Origin: Polytrichum commune
Lineage: Eukaryota; Streptophyta; Polytrichopsida; Polytrichales; Polytrichaceae
NCBI GenBank assembly: GCA_950295325.1
Contig: OX485804.1
Span: 49,166,001-49,230,000 of the forward strand
Length of the DNA: 64,000 nt
Direction: 5' to 3'
The notes under the pieces are model-generated. The model ran no database searches, had not been told where the DNA came from, and was given only the letters and a program-made list of their open reading frames with translations. Positions within the stretch are counted from its first letter, which is position 1. Each line of letters starts with the position of its first letter. The translations under genes were made by a program, and so were the position numbers. Below, in pieces: positions 1-13,200 of the stretch.

Positions 1-59
1 TTTCAGCAAGCTCAATCCTAGGGTCGTATTCAGTTTGTTAAGTAATGTAGACCCCCCTC

Positions 60-150
60 TTCTAGCATCACTTCAGTAGGTGCTCGGATGGCCACTACTG
101 CTCGCTCCTGGCTGTGGATGGTTGGGAGTTCGATCCCCGGCGGCGACACT
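60..150 (+). repeat. tRNA-like / SINE-like segment with box B
   Basis: The segment holds GTTCGATCCC, matching the Pol III box B consensus, followed by CCGGCGGCGACA, which resembles a tRNA 3' end. A matching 5' acceptor strand is absent, so it is not an intact tRNA. It is best read as a decayed tRNA or SINE piece. Confidence 0.35.
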
Positions 151-163
151 AAGTGTAAGAATT

Positions 164-235
164 GGAGGTATAGCTCAGTGGTAGAGCAATCGGCTGCAGT
201 CCGATAGGTCAGCGGTTCAACCCCGCTTGCCTCCT
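164..235 (+). tRNA. tRNA-Cys (anticodon GCA)
   Basis: A full cloverleaf can be folded. The acceptor stem GGAGGTA pairs with TGCCTCC (one G-T pair). The D arm contains GCTCAGTGGTAGAGC. The anticodon stem is ATCGG/CCGAT around the loop CTGCAGT, giving anticodon GCA. The T arm is AGCGG/CCGCT around TTCAACC. Base 73 is T, the universal discriminator of tRNA-Cys, which supports the identity. There is no intron. A T run follows directly as a Pol III terminator. A box-B-like motif (GTTCGATCCC) lies about 35 bases upstream, so the gene may sit beside or within a tRNA-derived SINE. Whether it is an active gene or a well-preserved SINE head cannot be told from sequence. Confidence 0.88.
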
Positions 236-239
236 TTTT
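235..239 (+). terminator. Pol III T-run terminator of tRNA-Cys
   Basis: Five T residues begin at the discriminator base of the tRNA, the usual RNA polymerase III stop signal. Confidence 0.7.
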
Positions 240-302
240 GTGCAAAGTGAATAGAGTAATACATTAATTTAGCCGGAGTTTTGTTCGGGAATTGGTCTTT
301 TT

Positions 303-532
303 GGGAGAGAGGACACTATTGCACATGGGCGTGCCTTTCATCCAACATAAAAACTTGGCCTCTAGGTGTTTGTGGCCGATTTATCCCAAATGCCTTGGAC
401 TAGACTAATTTGGGATCTTTGAGGTTAATTTCAATGTCTTTTTCACTAAATATAGACATATCTTGGCTGCATATCATTTCAAGGTTTTTTATGTTGGATG
501 AAGGAGAGGTATGCTCATATGTGATACTTCCC
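303..532. mobile_element. MITE, family with GGGAGAG-type termini (copy 1)
   Basis: Inverted ends: a CTTTCATCCAACATAAAAAC block near 337-356 faces its reverse complement near 487-505, and the outer ends GGGAGAGAGGACAC and GATACTTCCC are related. There is no coding capacity. At least three relatives occur in the window (44411-44642, 51795-52015, 52757-52950). Exact ends and target duplication are not clear. Confidence 0.6.
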
Positions 533-993
533 TTACTTTGTCATTTTGCAAAGAAAACTTGCCATGTTCAATAAGTTTTCGGTGCATGCTTGGAGTGAGT
601 TGGTGTGGAGGTGTGGATGACGTACATTCAATATCGAACCGTTGCGGTGGCAAACTCATTTTAGCACCTTTTGCAACCTCTGATTTTGAAACTTGAAATG
701 ATAATCTCTATAATTAGCTTAGTGATTACTAATTGGATGAGAACAAATCCCTAACCAATCTATTTAGCATATTTGCATGTGGCATTGGAAGTGCTCACAA
801 CTTACATGAAGTAATGCTTCATAATTGCGTCCAAAGATGAACTTGCCAACACATTTGAGCTATCCAATACTCTCCGCTTTAGACTCTAGGAGAGTCGACT
901 AAAAGGTAAGCCTAAAAATATGAGTTATCCATAGCTAAAATGTTGGCTATAAAAACATGGCTTATTGGAATGGTGTGCATAAGCTAAATAAAA

Positions 994-1065
994 GGAGGCA
1001 AGTGGGGTTGAATTGTTGACCTATTGGATTGTAGCCAATTGCTTCACCACTGAGTTGAATGATCC
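994..1065 (-). pseudogene. decayed tRNA-Cys copy
   Basis: Read on the minus strand this segment aligns along its length with the tRNA-Cys at 164-235, including the 3' acceptor TGCCTCC and a following T run. Most differences are G-to-A or C-to-T transitions: the anticodon loop CTGCAGT has become CTACAAT, and the T stem AGCGG has become AACAA. The acceptor 5' strand no longer pairs. The pattern fits loss of function followed by methylcytosine deamination. Confidence 0.7.
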
Positions 1066-4000
1066 CCACATGTGTAAGTTAAAAAGTACCAACCCGGCCG
1101 AGCCCTAAACAATCGCCTGCAAGGAGCCAACCGAAGCCAAAAAATAAGAAGCCACTCAATCGATCACAACAAGGAGCCACCAAGTCACAACCGATCAAAA
1201 ACAAACATCAAGGGCAACATCAAGAAAGTCAATCCTCTGACATTCCCACCCCAAAACACCTCTAAGACTAGTTGACTTACTAGCCTCCAAATTAATACTA
1301 AACCATAATCTCATATCCTCTCTAGTGAGTGGCGAGCTAGTCATAACCGCTTGAGGAGAATGTCCCATAGGAGAGTTAGGAGGTGTCTTCCAAACCTCCT
1401 CCTCAATGGAGCCTGACCTTTCTTTCAAGCCCAAACCTTCACCAATGTCTTTCCCCTAAGACGGCTTAGCTGCAACCCTAATCTCATCCAAAAGTTCATT
1501 AATTCATGTTCCACCAACCTACCCATCTCCTCAACACTCAAACCACAACTCTTGCTAAGAGATTCATACTAATGGTTGTCTAGTTCTTTAGCTGCAATGT
1601 TGGGCCTGCCGTATGCCACAAAAGTTGATTGCCAAGGTTGTTTGAAGCTTGGAAAAGTGATCTCCATCCCTTACAAATGTTGGCTTGAGGCAATCCTACC
1701 TGCCAACCCATCTTCCCATCCTCGGGTGGCTTTGGTTGTCAATCAAATTGCATTCTCAAGTCAAAGTGACAAAGAACCTTCGTTTTGGTACCCTAAGCAT
1801 TGATTTACTCTTCAAACAATTCAACCAACACTGGTATGTTCCTTGCAAACTAGGCTCCGCACTATTATGACCAAGGTTGGCACACAACCCATCTTCATCA
1901 CATTCAAAGTTTTTTTGTCCACCTTGCTCCCAAGTTTCTTGCATCTCTTGCTAGGCAACATTCCAATGTTGGGAGATTTATTGGTTTTGTCTATAGGACA
2001 GAGACTATGCATCAACTTCTTCGTTTCAAGAGCAAATTTCCTAACCACTTTGTGTTCACACTTGGACATTACTTGTTCTTGTTATTTTTGATCCACTTTA
2101 TGTAATGTGGATGTTAACTATAGTTTATATATATAAAAGTGCTCCCTAAAATGCATTGAAAGAAATATAGTTAACTATAGTTATTTCGGTAGTTCTTGAT
2201 TATTTATTTTTTAAAAATTGGGTGATAAATGAGTAGCTTCAATCCTTGACCTGTATTTGAGAAGTAGGTGCACAAAATCCAAGAAAGGTTTGGTATAGTG
2301 AATAGCCATGAATTGGCATGAGCAAAGTGGACAACTACAATTGTAGTCTTTCATAATAAAGGACAGAGCCTCACGGTTCTACCGTTTTCTTGTTCTTAGT
2401 GCATGGAGGATTGGGTTCCCGATTGCACTTCTCCCCACCAAAATAAGGCCCATATTTGCTTTGGGGCTTAGAACTCTCTTTCTTTAAAACCACACGTGGT
2501 CAAGGGGATACTTTGGTAAGTTGTGAGTTTTGAAAACCATAATCTCGATGAATCCCTAACCCATATTTTTCTTCTTCATTTTAGGTGGGGAAAGGGGAGC
2601 TTCGCAACTTTTCTATATTTTCCTACCAATATCATAAGGTTTGTACATTCTACATGGACGAAACCCGGAGCATTGGCACCATTTTTTGTAATTTGATTGA
2701 AAATCGTACCAATCCTACCCTAGTAATGCCTTTGCTAACTTGAGTTTGATAACCATCCTCATTTCCTTGAGTGTAATCATGCCCATGATGCCTAGAGTGG
2801 GTGTCTCCCATAGTAGTTTAGATTTTGGATAAAAACCAAACTTATGAAAACACTCAAGGAAGACTTAAAAGGTGATTGTCATGTCATCTAGTTGTCTCAA
2901 ATAAGTGTTATTAGGATAATTTTGGGGTCATTTTAGATTATTTAAGGTGTTTGATTGACAAAACATACAATCAAACATAAGAAAATCAAGAATCTCTCAA
3001 TCACAACACATGCATGTGGTGATAGTCTCTCAATCTCACATTGTTTACCTAGACAATAATTTGGCACTAAGCTCATTCTAATTGGACCTTGTGCGGTGCA
3101 CAAGCATAAGCACAACCATAGTCAATTGTCTTGAAATAAGCATCCCATGTTTGTCTGGTTACCAAAGCCCAAGGCACTTTGGTGTAGTCAATAATCTTGA
3201 ATTGATTAGCCTTTTTAGTGTAACTTGAATTGGCAATGCAATCACACACACATGGTTTTTAATCTTCCTTGCTTAATTATTCATTTAATTACACCGTTAG
3301 GCCATTGGCTTTACCTCCTCACCAATTATGTGTAACAAATATCCTTCACGTAGTGTGAAAGGCCATACCACTGTTTAGATTAGAGGTCCATAGTCTTGGT
3401 TCCTTTCCCCTTGTTTCCTTTAGTTCAATTTCTTTAATTTGGTTGTTTTCAAACACAATGCCCTAATAGATATATTGTCATAAATTCATATTATTAATCA
3501 AAAGGCTATGGCCTAATAACATAGGTGTATTCATGACAAGGGTTCCTTTTTCTTCTTCTTCATATTATATTTTTAATCGCAATACATTTTGTAAATAACA
3601 TTTCCAAGTGCATTACAATCCCACTAGCTCTTTTACTGATGTTGTCACTCTCCTTTAGTCAAGCTTGCTCCTTGTAACATCAAAAGACATCTAGGAGAAC
3701 CTTTTGTCTACCCTAGATTATCAAAGGGCTAATGCAAAGCAACCTTTGGGTTGCTCAACCTACGTCAATCGTGTAATGGTCTCAACTGACACCTTCCTTC
3801 TTTAATCAATTATTCCCATCTGATTCTCAACGAGATAACTCTTAATCACAACTCACATTCTAAATTCTCAACCTGATGTTTCTATCTCTTCAGTCTTTTC
3901 TTCTTGCTAACTCCAATCTTCAAAAACACAACTCTTAGTCAGCCCATGGTCTTATTGCATAATTATCATGTTGTTCGAGCCAACAATTCCTTCACCTAAC

Positions 4001-5815
4001 TCATGGCTATAATCATAATCATTTTGAAAATGAGACTATTGTTTGTATTCAATCATTCTTGTTCTTGAGGATAGGCAATACAATCTCATAGCTTGAATTC
4101 ATTATGAACACCAAACTCCTAATTTACTCATGACATTCTATTAGGGTTGTAGAATTTCATACTTGCTTATGTCTCACTATATTGAATGTCTTAAAAGATC
4201 AAATGCACAACAAAATAATGTTCAACTTAGGATTGAAGAACCTATCTCTCTCCACTCACCCTTTATGAACTCAATGGCAATCTAGTACAAACACTTTGGA
4301 TGCCTTCAATCATTCAAAGTATCAATCAATTGTCTTACACTTTAGGTAACACACATCTACTGCTAGAGACAACAAGTCTGTTTGGTTCTTTTAAAGACTA
4401 AGGCTTTACAAAAATGATAATATCTTCACAACTTTTAGAACACTAAAAAAAGAATGGCTCACTAAAAGAGGAAGAGATTGAACTTCTAGCCTATATATCT
4501 TTTAATAAGCACATGTGGATTTCAACATACACACCACTTTCAATTAGACCATAGTCCTTCCACTCACTAATTCCTAATATCTCAAATCTATGGTTTGTTC
4601 ATTCTTACTTTAAGGAACTTTCCTAGATCATTTCAAGTTTCATTTCCACCTCATTTTTAATTAGGCTAGGAAAAACAAAACAAAATCACACCACAATTTT
4701 ATCAATAAGGTCTTGAGGTAGATCTGCTTCAAGAATATTTTCTCCTTTGATCCTCCTTTAAAGGCTTGCTCATTTGTGTAAACCCTAGAGGGAACACAAA
4801 GTGTTTTTGAGCATGGCTAATCAATCTTGCTACGGCTTCCCTTAGATGTTGCTTGCAGCACTCGGATCTATGCATTTGTCCAAGCTTCACTAATCCCTTC
4901 ACCTTTCTCTTCCTCTGCCTTTAGTCTCAATTTGGCTAGAAAAATGCCATTCAATTGTCTAAAAGGTTTGAAATTTGCTCAAGTAGGAGCTAATTTGCTG
5001 GAAAAGATGGGCAATGTTTCCTTCTTATACTAGCCCTGATTCCATTTCCATCATTCTTTTCTCTAATGTGGTCAAATCCTTGCTTCCCAAAAATTTGTTT
5101 ATGCTCCAATCATTTGTTGTGCTCCATCCTTTGCTCGCTCTGCTCTCACTTGTCTCCCAATTTGCTCTAGCCAAATAGTTGTTGTGTGAGTTGGCCATCT
5201 CTCATTACTATCTTTCACCGTCTCTTATTGTCTTACTCCCACCCTCAGCGCTGAAGGTGCTAGTGGGTTTCTCCCATTGACAACAATACATTGTCCATCT
5301 CTTGAATTCCTACACCTTGTTCTTATGATCAATCTAGTCAATCTCAACCTATTAAGCTACCAAGTCTATAGTCTCAAGTCGAGAGAGAGAAACTTGCAAA
5401 TGTGTATTTCACTCAATCTATTCAACTTCATCCTACTAAGTACATGGGCTTTCAAAATTATGAAGAAAGGGGCTATGGGCTTGCAAAATCTGGATTTGCA
5501 AATAACGTCACACTTCATATCATATCCTTTGAGAAGTGGGTGCAAAATAAAATAAAATAAAATAAAAAATATATATATATTTTGTTTGTTTGCTTTAAGA
5601 CCCTCTCCCCTATCTGCCCATGTCGGTAACAGGGTACATGGCTCACCTACCTACCAAGTGGGAAATAGACTGGTAAGTCTAAGCGAACAAGGACGTTCTC
5701 CCCAGTTTTTTAGCACTGGGTCATATAGGTTGAAGAGTTCTCACTCTTCAACCTAATCTAAAATCCTAAGTTGAACATTATTTTGTTGTATTTTAGACTA
5801 GGTTAGAGAGATCCC
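1066..5815. other. intergenic, no gene recognised
   Basis: AT-rich DNA with only short chance ORFs of up to about 90 codons, none with a recognisable domain or a consistent exon chain. A short A/T-rich simple repeat lies near 5547-5580. The reverse strand of 1195-2069 has several overlapping open frames but no family match that I recognise. Confidence 0.6.
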
Positions 5816-6017
5816 AAGTCGAGAGGCCGTGGGAATTCATGGCCAAAGGTTTGGACTTTGGACTTGGCCTTTAGAGGCTTCACACTATGCCCGACCAAAG
5901 GCTCCAGTTACTATATTTTATTGACTATTTTCAGCCCATTTCTTTGGACTCTCAACAAAGTTTGGCCACTCAATCCCATGGCCTCTCGACTTGGACGGCT
6001 ATAGTGTGAAGCGGCCC
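5816..6017. mobile_element. small fold-back element ending in GCTTCACACTAT
   Basis: AGGCTTCACACTATG near 5875 faces its near reverse complement TATAGTGTGAAGCGGCCC ending at 6017. Outside the left end, AAGTCGAGAGGCC near 5817 is inverted to GGCCTCTCGACTT near 5980. The outermost terminus resembles the GGGCCACTTCACAC ends of the elements at 25436 and 39798. Borders are approximate. Confidence 0.45.
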
Positions 6018-6020
6018 TAA

Positions 6021-7253
6021 ACCAACCCTTATTAGCTTCACAATCCCCAGCATTAGGTACCAATGGAGGGCGCTCCTATATGTTGGGAATAGGCATAGGT
6101 ATGCCTATTACCGTATGTGTAAACCTAGGGTCACAGCAGAAGGAAGGAAGCTCTTGCTCAACCGTGGGCAGGAGTTTCTTCAGCTTCATGCACCAGGAAT
6201 GCTAAACGGTAGGATTCAATCAGAAACCATGGCTATGGCTTCAAAGTCTCAAGATTTTTGGTATTCTTGAACAGGGTATTGCAAAAAGCATGGCTGAAGC
6301 CTGTATGTAGACTTTGCTACTCGTATTGTAGGTGGAGCTCAACCATGGCGTCATCAACATTACAGCATTAATGTTCGATTGGATTGAAGAGGGGCAACTT
6401 ATTTGGAAGGCAAGTGAAAATTTCTTCAGTTGAGTTCTTACATCATGAGAGAGGGAGCGAAGGAGTTCATTAGGCTTTGTGTCCACAAGAAGCTCGTTAG
6501 ATTTTCTGCTTTGTAGTTGAGCTCTTGTTCTGATGGGTGCACATTGAGTGATGGCTTGTGGGAATTGATACATCAGGGTTCTCAGTGAAAAAGAAATGTT
6601 AACCATAAATTTTTGGGATCCTGTAGTTTTTCCCTTTTCTTTGGATTGCTCTTCTTCTTTTGTTTTTGGTGTGCAAGTTGAGTGCTTGTATATAAATTCT
6701 TAACTGTCTGTGTAACACACTTGGCAGTTCGGTTTAATTGCAACATTCATACGAGCCTCGCAGTTGTTGTTTCTGGCCTGCAATGTCCACGTCCCAGGTA
6801 CAATGTGCTCTGTATTACAAGCATCTTCAAGACTCTAAATTGTAAGAACTTTTATGGATTTTCTTAGAAGTGAAAATAAACACAATAGGGGGTTTGGATG
6901 GCGAGCCTTGATAAAAATTGCTTTGTAGTAGTTCTAAAACATCATCAACATTTGAAAGTGTATACCTTTCTAATTGGGACATATCAAATGGAATCAATGG
7001 ATTCCTCTCCACGCCCTCTTTCCTTGAAGTTTAATTCTCCTACTCTTTGTGAAATAAACATATTGAATTCATCAGAAGCATTAGAAGTGACTAAGAAACA
7101 GCTGTTCTAAAAGGGAGAGTTGCCGTCCCAGGATCTCATCCTGCAAAGCTCTAATTTACGTGTACTTGGAGGGTTAGGTTTGATGTTACATACTATGAAC
7201 TTAATTCAGTAGGCAAGGTCTCTGAATGCCATCATCATTGAGTTTTTACTGAA
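6021..7253. other. region upstream of TDP1
   Basis: It probably includes the TDP1 promoter and 5' untranslated region, but I see no certain TATA box or upstream exon. A 121-codon open frame on the minus strand at 6241-6606 has no recognisable domain and is likely fortuitous. Confidence 0.4.
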
Positions 7254-10200
7254 ATGAAGAGATACCACCAGGTCCAGCTGGGGCTTTTACTTGCGCTAGA
7301 AGATGATGGCAGCACTCCGAAAGGTGCAGCAACCCCGATCTCTATATTTGAAGGACGAAATATCATTGGTCGAGATGATTTGGTGCTTGCAAGCAAACAA
7401 GTGAGCCGGAGGCATGTGGCAATCACAGCATCAAACGACGGAACTTTTGAAATTGCTGTGGTAAGTTTTTGCATATATGTGTATCATATGGAGTCCCAGG
7501 AATATGAGTTTTTCAGGTGGAAAACTGAAGGTTTAATCCTTAAAGGGCCGGGGGTGTGTTCATACGGGATACATGACGATTTGAAGGAACCCCCAAAAGC
7601 AATTGATTTAATAGATTACTATTGATATTGGTCTTTAATATTGAATCCATATTTAGCACAACCTATTGCAAAGAGGAAGTGAAGATAAAGTCATATGTGA
7701 CAACTATGATAAGATATATAAACCAGTGTCCCAAATAAATCAGAGCCTCCTTAACGATTGGTTTTGTGGTTGTAAGTGATCGAAAATAGAAACCGACTTC
7801 GAACATCAGAGCATGTATAGGACGTCAAGATAATCTCAACGCTGATTTGATCGCCTTCAACTGACCATTTTTGATCGCTTTAGGGTTTAACCGGTGTTTT
7901 TTGGGACACCGATGTCCTGCCATAAGGTTCATATGTGGCATGTGTTTGAATCTATGTCATGTATACGAGTTTTGACCTCCCTATAATCCACTTTACATAT
8001 ATGTATTCTCTGATAGGAATAACGCATATGATAAATGGGATGATTCTAAATAGGGTCACTTCTGTGACCTTAAACCCTCCGTACGACACCTTGAAGCCCA
8101 GAATGGGTCTCTCAGACCTTTAAGGGCGAAGTAGTACAGAAACTTTGGAGTAGGAAACAAAATTCCTCCATAAAGGTTTGAAAAAAATGAGTAGGAACAG
8201 AATATATTCTATTAAATTCTACAACCTCTAAGCAACCCTGTGTAAGTCACATCATCTGATTCTGTTTTTGGGATGGCTGTGTAGGAAGGACAGAATCCAG
8301 TGGTGATCAGATCTGGAACAACAAAGAAAAGACTCCTACCAAACACCAAGGCGGACATAACTAGTGGGGATGTCATTGAGTTCCTTCCGGGCCAATTACC
8401 TTACAGATTAAACTTTGCACTGCCAACTGACGGGTTGCCCATTCTATCAAGCCTTGGTAATAATGTGCAAGCACAGGGAAGCTTGAATGGTGTTCTTGTT
8501 GAGGATCGTGGAGGTCCTTCATCTTCAGACTTGAAATTGCAAGAAAAGTCAGCAACAGTGGTTGTGCGAAATCAAGAAAACTTTGAAACAATGGTCGAAA
8601 CATTTGATGTGGAGGAGGAACAAATCACAAAGAAACGGAAACGACAACTGGAAGATGACGAGGCTTTTGCTCGAGCATTACAGGTATAAAAGGTTTTTTA
8701 CATGTTTTGTTTGCAATAACATAACAGAAGAGCTTTTTTTTTATAGCGTTCTGCATACAAAACCTTTAATGTTTGGTAAGTGTTTACTGCATGCGTGGAA
8801 GTAGTGTAAAACATCCTACATGGGTCCATTGAGTGTCAAAATTATTTTGGCATGAGGTGCTAAAATGAGTTTGACCCTTAATATGCCAAAATATGTTGTT
8901 CTTCATTCAAACTCAAACACTACCTCCAAGCACGCACCACAAGTGGAAAGTATATTTTGTATGCAAAACAACCAATGGGAATCATAGGGGACCAGCTCCC
9001 AATGAAAAGCCCATTGAGTTAGAGGATAAACTCTAGCTTAGTGAGAGAATGATTTTTTTGATCGCTGATGAATTCTGAGGGGTTTCCTTTACAAACGTCT
9101 GTATTGCCAGCTGTTATGAATCTAGTCCAATAATGCATTTTTGTGCATCCTCGTGAGCAGGAAGAAGAAGATAGAGCTGCTAGAATAGCAACAGGAGGAA
9201 ATGTGTCATCATCGAATGAACACGAAATCAGAAGACTGTCACACGCTTCAAGAATTCCAATTGTCGCTGATGAAATGGAGGGAGCATTTGGAGTAGAGTA
9301 TGAAGCAGGTTGTAAATCAAGCTCAACTTTCCGACTCATGCGGGTCAAAAGTTTACCACAGTGGGCAAATAAGGGATGTGTCAGTATACAAGATGTCGTC
9401 CAGGTGAAATATTCCTCCAAATAAAATCTGATCCTTGTGAAGAATTCATTCTTGTCCTGAGGGAGTACTCTGAAGTTCTTTCAATGAACTGTTTACAACA
9501 AGGAAAATCTTACTAACGGACTGAAACCCCTTATGAATTTAAGTGGCGAGGGATTTGAGGAAAGACTAACACTTAGAGTGTGTGGTCTAACCGTATCCCA
9601 TCAGGCACTTTTAACACGGAAATGGATCATCCTAACAGTCAATTTCACCTCATTTCGAATATTCCAAGTGGGTTGAGGAGGCGAAGCAATTCTTTTTTGG
9701 TTGTTGCCCTTGCTTGAGTAAAGATGTTGTGTTATCGACTAGAGGATGGTCCGAATAACAAGAAATCACAAAGCAGCTAAGTCATTGATGCTGTTATGAT
9801 GTACAGGGTGATGTGCAGGTGGCTTTGTTATCCAACTACATGGTGGATATCGAATGGCTACTTGGAGGTAAGGCTGTGACAGACTTGTTTTTTCTGTACT
9901 CCATTTTGAAGAACCCCCATACAACAGACTGCTTCTATATTTTTGTGGTGATTTGCACTGTCATAGTATTACTAGTTTATATTTTCAACATCCAAGTCGC
10001 ATGATCTCATCATTTGAAACTTTGCTCTTGATCACACTTTGCAGACATCTATGATTCAGTTCCTCAACTTTTTGTAACATGTACTCATGTTTGAAAAATG
10101 TCTACAGCTTGTCCTCGCCTAAGAACTGTCCCTTCTGTGGTCGTCATCCATGGTGAAAGTGGAGGTTCACTTGAGCTCCTCCAGGTACATTCTCACATGC

Positions 10201-13200
10201 ATCTGCACATTCTCAAAAGAAATTTATCCAAACTCTTATAATACACAATTCTTGTGTATCTAAAGCAATGTAGAATTCCACTTTCCTTGATGTAGATTGT
10301 TTCTCATTTTTTTTCAAGGATGTTATATTATAGAAATTTTAGGTTCTTCCAAGGATCATTTGTCTTTTGCAGTGTGCTGTTTCTAACGACACCACAGATT
10401 AGTTCAGAAGAGAAAGCACGTTTGTCAATAAGTGATGAAATCTGGTAAATCAAGTCCTAATCTGGTTTCTGGGCTGCAGGCTAGCAAGCCCCAAAAGTGG
10501 ACCCTTCATAAACCACCACTACGGCTGAGCTATGGCACACACCACTCAAAAGCTATGTTCTTGATTTATTCAACAGGCGTGCGTGTTGTTGTTCACACAG
10601 CAAATCTGATTTATGTTGACTGGAATAACAAGTCACAAGGACTCTGGATGCAAGATTTCCCTTATAAGAGTGAAGATGCCAAGGATTCAAAATCAGCATT
10701 TGAGAATGATTTGGTGGAGTACTTACAAGCCCTTGAGGTGTGAAACCATCCAGCTTCCTATGTGTATAGTCCCCTGTGTTTATTCTGGTTGTAGGCATAC
10801 ATCTTGCACTTCATACATGGCATTGATGATGTAGATCTTAGGAGGACACATTTGCTGATTCTTGTATTTTCTGTACGTGTGATGACAGTGGTCAGGATGT
10901 ATAGCAGTAATTCCAGGATTGGGGGAAGCACGAGTCAATGCTGCTTTCTTTCGAAGGTTTGACTACAGGAATGCCACTGTAAGATCTTTGTTCTTTATCT
11001 TCAAATTGATCATTGTGGATGCATGTTCTTTGGGTGCAAAAATCATTAGTACTCATCAAAATTGCATTTTTGTTCTAAGAGTAATCAGGTCTAAACCGGA
11101 CACTTTTAGCTCTGCACCCACATTTCCTAGGACATGAAACATGTGATTAGTGTGAGATGATTAGAGGATCCAAAATGAGGCCTTAGCCATTTCCTTCATA
11201 ATTTTCAGAGCTCATATGAGTATCTTATTCACTATCAAAGTGAATTTTCTCTTTCTTATCAAGTGATCATATAGGTACCCCCAATTATGTTGAATATTGA
11301 ACCTTGAATAGTATACAAATGTTGAGCACGTAGTCCAATTTCTTTTGAACACATGTCTTTGTGGTGTCCATTCTTGGATCCACATACTCTCCTTCATATT
11401 GCTGCTCAAAACTTGCCCTAGGTTATAGCTCATGATAAATGTCCCCAGTTCTGATTAACTCGTCTACCAGGTCCGATTAATTGCCTCAGTCCCAGGCTAT
11501 CATCAAGGTCGAAATTTGGCCAAATGGGGACACATGAAGCTTCGCTCCATCTTACAAGAGCAATGCTTTGACAAGCAGTTTGTAGGTGCTCCCTGCATTT
11601 ATCAGGTACCTACACATGACTGCAAATTCTAGGTTCTTTTTTATTTAATTTAAGGGTGTGATGATTATGTATATGGGGTAGATACGAAAATGTGTTTCAA
11701 CAATGATATCTGAACTTGATGAATATTGTATGTGCAGTTCTCATCTCTAGGCTCTTTAGATGAAAAATGGTTAAGTGAACTTGCAGCTTCAATGCAAGAA
11801 GGATCAACACCTGAAAGGAACAAACTCGGTCCTGGTCAAGTTCAGATTGTATGGCCCAGTGTCGAAGACATTCGCTGCTCCCTTGAGGTGATTATTTGAT
11901 CATTGAAAATCTGCCCCTCTTCCACAATTTTCAGTGGGTTTTTGCATTTTGTGCTACAAAAACAGAGATACTTTAAATATGAAAAGACTATTTTGGTTCC
12001 CCCTGTACAGGGTTATGCTGCTGGAAATGCAGTTCCTAGTCCACAGAAAAATGTGGAACGCGCTTTCTTGTCAAAGTATTGGTCTCGATGGCAAGCAGAC
12101 CATACAGGTAGAAGGTATGCTCTGCTGATAAATGATTAATTATTTCTGAGCTCATTTACAGTCAGATGCCTGTTCTGTGTGAAAATTCCACTGCAAAGTT
12201 GTCTCTGGTGCACATGTAAGGTGTTTCTGATTTTTGCGTATTGTCATTTTCCTCATCTATAATTTTTTCCCCACCTCTCAATATTGATTCTGAGTTTCTT
12301 TGGGCTGTTCCTGGATATAAGAGGTTCAAGTCTATATCCTGGCCACCACCTCCTAGCTTCTATCCACCCATGTCAAGTCCTTTTTTAAGAGAGGCCCACT
12401 TGGTATATTTCTTCATTCCAATGCCCTTTCACCCATTGAAGTGGCACAGGAACCTGGATTAAATACCAGTATCCTTTTTCTAGGTCAGGTGTCTAAGGTG
12501 GTCTTTACAATAAACCCTTAATGCCCTTAACTTTATCAACAAACTCCGTGTTTAGTGATTTAAGCTCTTGTTTATGGACTGGTCACAAGAAGTACATTCT
12601 TGTGAGTGCTCTTTTGCAGCGTTTGATTACACAGAGCTCTTGTGGTCAAGAGCGTGACTGAAATTTGTGTTCCTTTTTCTTGGCAGCCGTGCAATACCAC
12701 ACATCAAAACATTTGTTCGCTACAACAATCAGAACCTTGCGTAAGAGATTCACTCATCCCTTGCCATAACGGTGCAACATTGTTTTCATTTCATATTGTC
12801 GAATACAAGAGGGAATAGTAAATTGCACAAATATAATATACCTTCTCGCCAACAGTTTGTGAGGGGGTGATGTAGTGATTCTTCTAGGGACCCTTATGGC
12901 AAAGGAGACAGGCTTTTTAATTGAAATGCTTTTTTGGGCTTGACAGATGGGTCTTGTTGACATCCTCAAACTTGAGCAAGGCAGCATGGGGAGCATTGGT
13001 GAAAAATGGATCACAACTTATGGTCCGATCATACGAGGTTTTGTCCTAACTCTCAAGCTCAGATTCTTCGACTCTTTTCTGCCAGAGATATATCCCAACA
13101 CTTTTAACAATGTCAAGATATGCATTCTAAGCACCAATGTCAATATATTCATACTAAGTACCTATCCTTACACAAACTTAAACCCACACACTATACTCCA

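Noticed and set aside
30-245. 71-codon minus-strand frame covering the tRNA
   Set aside because: It is the complement of the tRNA-Cys and its neighbour; such frames are a common artefact over tRNA genes.
6241-6606. 121-codon minus-strand frame upstream of TDP1
   Set aside because: No recognisable domain and no exon partners.
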